A stretch of DNA of 64,000 nt from Saccharomycodes ludwigii (lineage: Eukaryota; Ascomycota; Saccharomycetes; Saccharomycodales; Saccharomycodaceae): assembly GCF_020623625.1 (NCBI RefSeq), contig NC_060206.1, positions 620,001 through 684,000 of the forward strand, given 5' to 3'. The first letter of the stretch is position 1; each line of letters opens with the position of its first letter. A model generated the notes under the pieces. That model was not told where the DNA came from and ran no database searches. It saw nothing but the letters and a program-made list of their open reading frames with translations. Both the position numbers and the translations under genes were made by a program. Shown in pieces: positions 58,542 through 64,000 of the stretch.

Positions 58542-60737
58542 TTATTTTCTGGACCTACGTTTTTTATTTTTCTTCTGTTTCTTCTTACCTGGCGGAGTCT
58601 TTAAAGGAGGATTAGTGTCTGACAGGGAAGCCGGGATAGTTTTTTGTTCGTTTGCTGGGGAGACAACTACATCATTTGGATTACATAGGACAGAAATTGT
58701 TTCTGTTCTTTTCCTGTTCACAACATTAGATAACCCTGTTGGCGTGTATGTCAACGAAATGGAATGTTCTCTTCTGGGGGAAGTAAAACCAGTTTCAGGA
58801 ACGAAAGGTGATAAAACATGCTGTTGGCCTAATGTTTCCATTAAGGTTGGTGATAGTGATGATTCTCTACTAAGTTGCTCTTCCTCTTCGGACAATATTT
58901 CATTCAAAGCGTTATGCAATGGGTGATCTGATCCTGTTAGTAAAGGAGTGCCCATTATTGGAAGTTCAGATGTTATTAAATCAGCACCCTTGGAATTAGA
59001 TATTATCTGAGTCTTTAAGTATGTGATTGCTTTATCCAATTCAAACTCTTGAGCGCAATGATTTTTGATTATACTCATTTTCGGCCATGTGGCCCTAGCA
59101 CCTTCGATAGTTTCCTCTAGTAAAAAATTTTGTGTTGGATTTTTCAACATTTTGTTAAACGATAAAAGCATTTTCAAATCAGGTAAAATAGTTATATCAC
59201 CAGAATATTGCTGCAAAAATACTGATCTTAGCTTGGTTAGCAAATTTGTAGCTATCCCCAGTTCTGTACCCATTTCCAATAGATGTACAACCTCATTAAC
59301 GCAGAAACTTGATATTTGGTTTAATTTTGTTTTAAACCTAGCGCTAATTTCGTCTTCTATTTCTCCACCAACACAAGAGATTGACAATTTCAAAAAGGGG
59401 AAAACATGTACATTTACTTGGCACGCAATTATATGATCCACGTTAAACATTTCGGACAATCTCGAAATGGGCAAGTCGTTATCAACAGAGCCATCCATGA
59501 ATTTGACAGAACTGCTATTCCATTCTTTGGTCTCACCTGTATTTGGATCTTTTTCATACAATGGGGTGGATGGGAAAATTCCCGGTAAAGAACAAGATGC
59601 ACATACGGCAGACCAGATCAATACATTGGGTGCAGTCAAGTTATTTAATAATCTTGGTTGTTCATAAACGGAGGCCGGCGATACAGTAACATTTAATATT
59701 TTACCAGTTTTATTGTAAGCCTCTCTGAAGGTGAGATCTCCCAGAAACCCAATCATAGTATTGACCAAATGCCTGTTGTCAAACCAAGTACCATTTTGCA
59801 GAAATCTAGATACTTTGATCAACAAATTTTCGCTTTCGCTTTTTTCCGAATCATCTTGGAAAATGTTAAAGGATTTGCTCAATACTTCTTCAAGAAGACC
59901 TATTATCTCTTCCTTTTTATGGATACACAAAATGGATGCTACAATTGCGCCTGCACTACTACCACTGATCACTTTGGGCAAGAGATCATGTTCATATAAA
60001 GTAGCCAATACACCAATATGGAAAAGTCCAAAAGTACCTCCGCCAGATAAAACCAAGGCTGTTCTGCCAACTTTTTTCCTTGTCTGCATAAATATATTTA
60101 AAAGAATTCTGTCATCTATGTGTGATTCGTGTAACAATTCATTTATAGACAAAATACATTCCTCTAAATAGTCTTCTATCAGTTTTTTTGTTCCCACATG
60201 TGAATGCCTATATAGGTTTAAATCACCCATGTTCCCCAAATTTCTTTCCCAAGTAGTTCTAATTAGATATAACAATGTATCGTAATCCTTATTGTTTCTA
60301 GCATTTCTCAAATTGTCCAAGTTTTCTTCGATCAGCTTGTAGTCGTAAAGGGTTGATTCTTTGTCTAGTTTCCAACGAACAGTTTCTGGGTTCAAAGAAT
60401 CTAACTGCAAAGCGGCCGAATACCAGGATTCATAGGAAGTGGAATAATGTTTTTCTTCTATTAAGTTTTGAATAACTTGTTTTTTGTTATAGTCGGGTTG
60501 TATTAACTTTAAAAAGAAACCAGTTAATTCACTTATAGTTCCACTTATACTTGATATGTAGTTATTTTTTTTCCTCTGTCTCTCTTCTGTTATAAAATCG
60601 TGTAAGGTACAGTTAGTTTTTTCGTCATTTAAAACCCTTGGAATATTCTCTTTGCCTGGGTTATTTTTCCATTTTGTTAAAGAGTAGTATTTATAAAATA
60701 GATATTGTGTGATATTAGTGAGTGGATTTTCGGTCAT
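58542..60737 (-). CDS. TGL4: Patatin-like triacylglycerol lipase Tgl4/Tgl5
   Basis: Lipid-droplet lipase, 731 residues (yeast Tgl5 749, Tgl4 910). The patatin domain has the oxyanion loop SGGGTFGLFHIG from 231, nucleophile Ser261 in GSSAG (259-263) and the dyad Asp415 in FMDGSVDND. The N-terminal domain includes YESWYSAALQLD and TWERNLGNMGD, typical of this fungal group. The C-terminal 120 residues are Ser/Thr/Pro-rich with a very basic end (KKKQKKNKKRRSRK). Tgl4 hydrolyses stored fat and is a Cdk1 target; Tgl5 prefers very-long-chain acyl groups. As an unduplicated gene it is the counterpart of both: it lies between DIA2 (next to TGL5, YOR081C) and PXL1 (next to TGL4, YKR089C). Confidence 0.95.
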   Translation of the reverse strand: MTENPLTNITQYLFYKYYSLTKWKNNPGKENIPRVLNDEKTNCTLHDFITEERQRKKNNYISSISGTISELTGFFLKLIQPDYNKKQVIQNLIEEKHYSTSYESWYSAALQLDSLNPETVRWKLDKESTLYDYKLIEENLDNLRNARNNKDYDTLLYLIRTTWERNLGNMGDLNLYRHSHVGTKKLIEDYLEECILSINELLHESHIDDRILLNIFMQTRKKVGRTALVLSGGGTFGLFHIGVLATLYEHDLLPKVISGSSAGAIVASILCIHKKEEIIGLLEEVLSKSFNIFQDDSEKSESENLLIKVSRFLQNGTWFDNRHLVNTMIGFLGDLTFREAYNKTGKILNVTVSPASVYEQPRLLNNLTAPNVLIWSAVCASCSLPGIFPSTPLYEKDPNTGETKEWNSSSVKFMDGSVDNDLPISRLSEMFNVDHIIACQVNVHVFPFLKLSISCVGGEIEDEISARFKTKLNQISSFCVNEVVHLLEMGTELGIATNLLTKLRSVFLQQYSGDITILPDLKMLLSFNKMLKNPTQNFLLEETIEGARATWPKMSIIKNHCAQEFELDKAITYLKTQIISNSKGADLITSELPIMGTPLLTGSDHPLHNALNEILSEEEEQLSRESSLSPTLMETLGQQHVLSPFVPETGFTSPRREHSISLTYTPTGLSNVVNRKRTETISVLCNPNDVVVSPANEQKTIPASLSDTNPPLKTPPGKKKQKKNKKRRSRK

Positions 60738-61400
60738 TTGTCAGTAGTGGTTTTGTTTTGCTTCGATGTTTATGGTACTCAAAAATGTGAGCATTCCAAG
60801 ATTTTATTATCTATGCAAAGATATATTATATATATATATTTATTTTTATTTTTTTTTTTTTCTATGTTGATTTTAAAGTTTACAAAAAAAAATATAAAAA
60901 TAGGTTTTCTAAGGCCGAAGGATTTCGGAAATAAGAGATGGAAAATACACGAAGTGGTTTCATTCCGAAGTCCGGTGGAAAACTTCTTTTTTTTTTCTGC
61001 CTTTCTACGTCCGTTTGCCAAGACCAATAAAAAAAAAAAAAAAGCAACAGTAAAAATAAATATTTTTAGTACGAGCGGGCAAAAGAAAGATAAAAATAGA
61101 ATCAAAATCGAACAAAAACATCATCGATATTATTATTAAGCCTTGGCAAAGCTTATTTTCCATTCCAGCTGCGTGCTAATCAAAATGGATTACAAGTCCG
61201 GCAGGTACACAATGTCCGAACTGGCTTTTTTTTTTTTTTTTTGCTTTTTTTCCTTTTTATCCGTACGAGATTTCCGCTTGTTGGTTTGATTGCTCGCACG
61301 CGAAAAAAAAAAAAAAAAAATTCTAGAAATCTCAGCTTTTCCGTTAATGACTATCATTTCTTTCTACGGCCTTTTACAATCATTTTTTGCTAATTTTAAA

Positions 61401-61438
<38 letters not shown>

Positions 61439-61588
61439 TTAACGCTAAGCTTTTTACATTTTTAATTTATTTGTTTTTTATTCTTTCATTTCAAGCATTG
61501 ATAATAAATCCACAGGATCCACATTGAATAAATACATAACCATTTTCCCCTTTTCCTCTTTTGTTATTTCCATTTTCTCGTTTTGCTC

Positions 61589-61625
<37 letters not shown>

Positions 61626-61779
61626 TATTAATACTTCATTTCATCAAGAATCAAACTGTTGTATACCGCCGCTCATATAACACTTTCATAAACTTTCCCT
61701 ATTTGTATCAAACCGTTTGTAACAAATTGCCAGAGTATAATCTAATAAAAGCATCCATTCATTTGTACATACATATAAC
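60738..61779. promoter_or_regulatory. Divergent promoter of TGL4/5 and PXL1 with a CCG cluster
   Basis: 1.04 kb. CCG/CGG motifs occur at about 60914-60929 (GCCGAAGGATTTCGGAA), 60964-60975, 61009-61016 (CGTCCGTT), 61195-61202 (AGTCCGGC), 61213-61219 (TGTCCGA) and 61259-61266. A CCAAT box is at about 61023-61027. The PXL1 side has A-runs of about 31 (61404-61434) and 28 (61595-61622). Confidence 0.5.
60964..60975 (+). promoter_or_regulatory. Putative CGG-type factor site TCCGAAGTCCGG (site 2)
   Basis: Identical to the 12-mer at 48311-48322 and preceded within 40 bp by GCCGAAGGATTTCGGAA. It lies in the TGL4/PXL1 promoter, whose genes are unrelated to RTS2. Confidence 0.45.
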
Positions 61780-64000
61780 ATGTTTAATTCACCATTTCCA
61801 CCATTAAACCGCAAAGTTAGATACAGAACTGCCATGGAAAGAGCAGGGTTTGATGTTAATAAAAATGCTGCTGAAAAATCAAGTTCATCAAACTTTTCAT
61901 TATATAGCAAGAAAGTACCATTTGGTAGTAGTGTATTTAATACACCAGTTCAACAACAATTACCCTTTAGCAAAAATACTAATACCACACAAAGTAGCAA
62001 TGTAACTTCTCCTGCTTTGAAAAAAGAAAATACAGCATTAATAAACTCACCATATCTTTCTAAAAAAGAGAACATTCCTGAAGTAAAAATAGCTAATTCT
62101 GATGACAATAATTCCAAGAGTAGTATTGACCTTTTCGTTTTCCCAGAAAATAGTGTCTCTCGTGAGGAAATTGAAAAAATGGAAACTGAAAATGACTACC
62201 CACCTATAAGTGAAAGTTTGGACAAGAATTACCAATCAACTAATAATATTAATGAATCTACTGCTTCTATTAATGCATCCACTACAAATGATAAAAAGAA
62301 TGATACTTTAGATAACAATTCTATGTCTATCTCTCCCTTTTCTGATATTAAAAACCCATATTCCCAAGGAAATAATATGTCCGTAACAAATCCTAGTGAT
62401 ACTAGTTCAATCATCACTGCAGCCATAGAAAAGGGAAATTTTGAAGCTAGACAGAAAAGTTTTGATATGTTAGTTTCTGCCGATTCTTATAATCCTGACA
62501 AAGACATGGGTGAACTAGCTTTTGGAACTTTAGAAGTTGTTGATATTAGTATTGCCGACAAGGATAGCAAAGTGCAGAGTAAAGAAGAAACACAAAACAT
62601 GAGAACTGAACTTAAAACACCGGTTGAGATAAGGGAAAAAACAAAACAAGAAGACCTTAAACATGGAAATTTAAAAGAATCCCCGAATGTGATATCTAAC
62701 AACTATGGTAACACCACTAATAGTGGAGCTTCGCAATTAATCTTTAATGAGCAAGTACCGCCAGATATTTTGGAGGAAGAGGGAAACGTGTTTGATCCAC
62801 ATCATGATGAAATTTTTGATACTAATAATGGGTTTTCTTCAATGGAGCAAAAGGGGGTTTATTCTGATGCGATTATGAACATTAACAATAGTAACAAGGA
62901 AACCCAGGAAAATAGGTTTCCCAGTGAAGATATGTTTATAAAACAAATGGAGGAATCTAACACCAAGACATCTAAACAGTTGAAAGAATTAATGTCACAA
63001 TTAAATATTTCTTCTGATTCCAAGGATGAGGCGATGCACGCTGTTGATAAAGATGGTACGCTTCATGAAATGGGAAACAGCAAATCAAGTTTGAATTTAC
63101 CACCAGGCGCTGTGAGTGACGATGATGATGACGATGGTAATGGAAATCATATGAATAAATCCAGTGCCTATTTATCAAATTTTTTGGTCGATCAAAATGC
63201 TCTGAATCTTTTGAAAAATATGGATAATAATGCCACTATTGATAGTTTATCCAGTGCTGTTTTTTTCAGTAAAAATAAAGAGGGTGTTTTAACCCAATTT
63301 CAAAATGAAACACAGCTTGGCATATCTACGTCCAATTCCTTTTCGCTAGGATCAGTCAATGAAGCAAATGACAAGGATGCTAATAGTCGTAGTAACTCCA
63401 CAATTTTAAGTTTTAATGAAGAAGAGCAAGCTGGGGATGACGCTTCTATATTGGAGTTTGAAGAAGCAGATATTAGTACATCAACCCAAGACCCAAGCTT
63501 AGATTTTGGCTCGTTCCCTGAGAAAAACAACAATAATCACAATGGGACTTCTACAATAGAAGATGTTGTAGAAGAAACGAAACCTTTATCTATAACCTAT
63601 CCCGCAGGCGAAGGCCCTTGTAGAACCTGTAACCAAGAAATATTACCACATGAAAAAAGAATATATTCAAAAAAGGATAATGAATTATCTGGACAATGGC
63701 ATCGTAAATGTTTCCATTGCAGCAAATGTGAGCTGAAATTTAATAGAAACATTGCCTGTTATATACTGGATGATATGCCATATTGTCAGTTTCATTATCA
63801 CGTGACTAATAACAGTATATGTAGAACCTGTTCTGGGTTTATAGAGGGTGAATGTTTGGAGAGTGATGCGAAAGAAAGGTTTCACATTAAATGTTTAACC
63901 TGTTTTATATGCCATCAAATTATCAATGAGGACTATTATATTTATAATAATTTACTAGCTATATGTACGAATCATGATTTGGATCAGCTGGTTGAGGGAG
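61780..64000 (+). CDS. PXL1: Paxillin-like LIM protein Pxl1, 3' end outside the window
   Basis: Open from the ATG at 61780 to the window edge: at least 740 codons (yeast Pxl1 706). It starts MFNSPFPPLNRKVRYRTAMERAG, a Pxl1-type beginning. A long acidic, Ser/Asn-rich disordered region follows, with an Asp run near residue 449. LIM domain 1 begins at residue 614 (CRTCNQEIL, then WHRKCFHCSKCEL, CQFHY) and LIM domain 2 at 681 (CRTCSGFIEG, then FHIKCLTCFICHQ), continuing past the edge. Pxl1 marks sites of polarised growth and tunes Rho1 and Cdc42 signalling. Neighbour TGL4 matches YKR089C-YKR090W. Confidence 0.93.
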   Translation, partial: MFNSPFPPLNRKVRYRTAMERAGFDVNKNAAEKSSSSNFSLYSKKVPFGSSVFNTPVQQQLPFSKNTNTTQSSNVTSPALKKENTALINSPYLSKKENIPEVKIANSDDNNSKSSIDLFVFPENSVSREEIEKMETENDYPPISESLDKNYQSTNNINESTASINASTTNDKKNDTLDNNSMSISPFSDIKNPYSQGNNMSVTNPSDTSSIITAAIEKGNFEARQKSFDMLVSADSYNPDKDMGELAFGTLEVVDISIADKDSKVQSKEETQNMRTELKTPVEIREKTKQEDLKHGNLKESPNVISNNYGNTTNSGASQLIFNEQVPPDILEEEGNVFDPHHDEIFDTNNGFSSMEQKGVYSDAIMNINNSNKETQENRFPSEDMFIKQMEESNTKTSKQLKELMSQLNISSDSKDEAMHAVDKDGTLHEMGNSKSSLNLPPGAVSDDDDDDGNGNHMNKSSAYLSNFLVDQNALNLLKNMDNNATIDSLSSAVFFSKNKEGVLTQFQNETQLGISTSNSFSLGSVNEANDKDANSRSNSTILSFNEEEQAGDDASILEFEEADISTSTQDPSLDFGSFPEKNNNNHNGTSTIEDVVEETKPLSITYPAGEGPCRTCNQEILPHEKRIYSKKDNELSGQWHRKCFHCSKCELKFNRNIACYILDDMPYCQFHYHVTNNSICRTCSGFIEGECLESDAKERFHIKCLTCFICHQIINEDYYIYNNLLAICTNHDLDQLVEG

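Overview
The window is nuclear DNA of a budding yeast. It is strongly AT-rich, full of long poly(dA)/poly(dT) runs, and nearly all its genes are intronless. Gene order shows the lineage did not pass through the Saccharomyces whole-genome duplication. At 43-64 kb one chromosome interleaves genes that in S. cerevisiae lie on two sister regions: PRP16, OMA1, TVP38, TGL4 and PXL1 (YKR086-090) with RTS2, BUD21, ATX2, DIA2 and TGL5 (YOR077-081). At 8-42 kb the same holds for PDCD5-like, IRC21, ABF2-type HMG, TVP18, MOT3 and NAT4 (YMR069-074) with IXR1 and MAE1 (YKL029-032). CTG falls at a leucine-type position of TVP18, so the code looks standard. The low GC, roomy intergenic regions and mixed content fit the Saccharomycodes group best, but that species guess is inference.

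Layout. 0-7.6 kb is metabolic: a JLP1-type sulfonate dioxygenase, two tandem GRE2-type aldehyde reductases and a copper amine oxidase, all making or using aldehydes. 8.4-24 kb holds a spliced PDCD5 homologue, a Ste24-like membrane protein that has lost the zinc-protease motif, a probable Ty3-type solo LTR just upstream of tRNA-Gly(GCC), a Pirh2-like CHY/RING ubiquitin ligase, an IXR1/ABF2 HMG-box protein, the cytochrome b5 protein IRC21, tRNA-Val(AAC), a third GRE2-type reductase, TVP18 and MOT3. 24-29.3 kb is a 5.2 kb stretch with one weak 95-codon ORF. 29.3-36.5 kb is an ion-transport group: TOK1, KHA1 (split by a +1 shift of frame) and the fluoride exporter FEX1. 37-48 kb holds NAT4, NEM1, MAE1, PRP16 and OMA1. 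48.6-64 kb holds RTS2, TVP38, a SOU1-type short-chain dehydrogenase, an unrecognised membrane protein, BUD21, ATX2, DIA2, TGL4/5 and the start of PXL1, which runs off the right edge.

Most interesting points: the Ste24-like pseudoprotease, the +1 shift in KHA1, recurrent direct CGG/TCCG repeats in otherwise AT-only promoters (including an identical 12-mer in two unrelated promoters), the 5.2 kb gene desert, and the aldehyde-centred group at the left end. All family calls were made by reading and from memory of the families; no database search was run.
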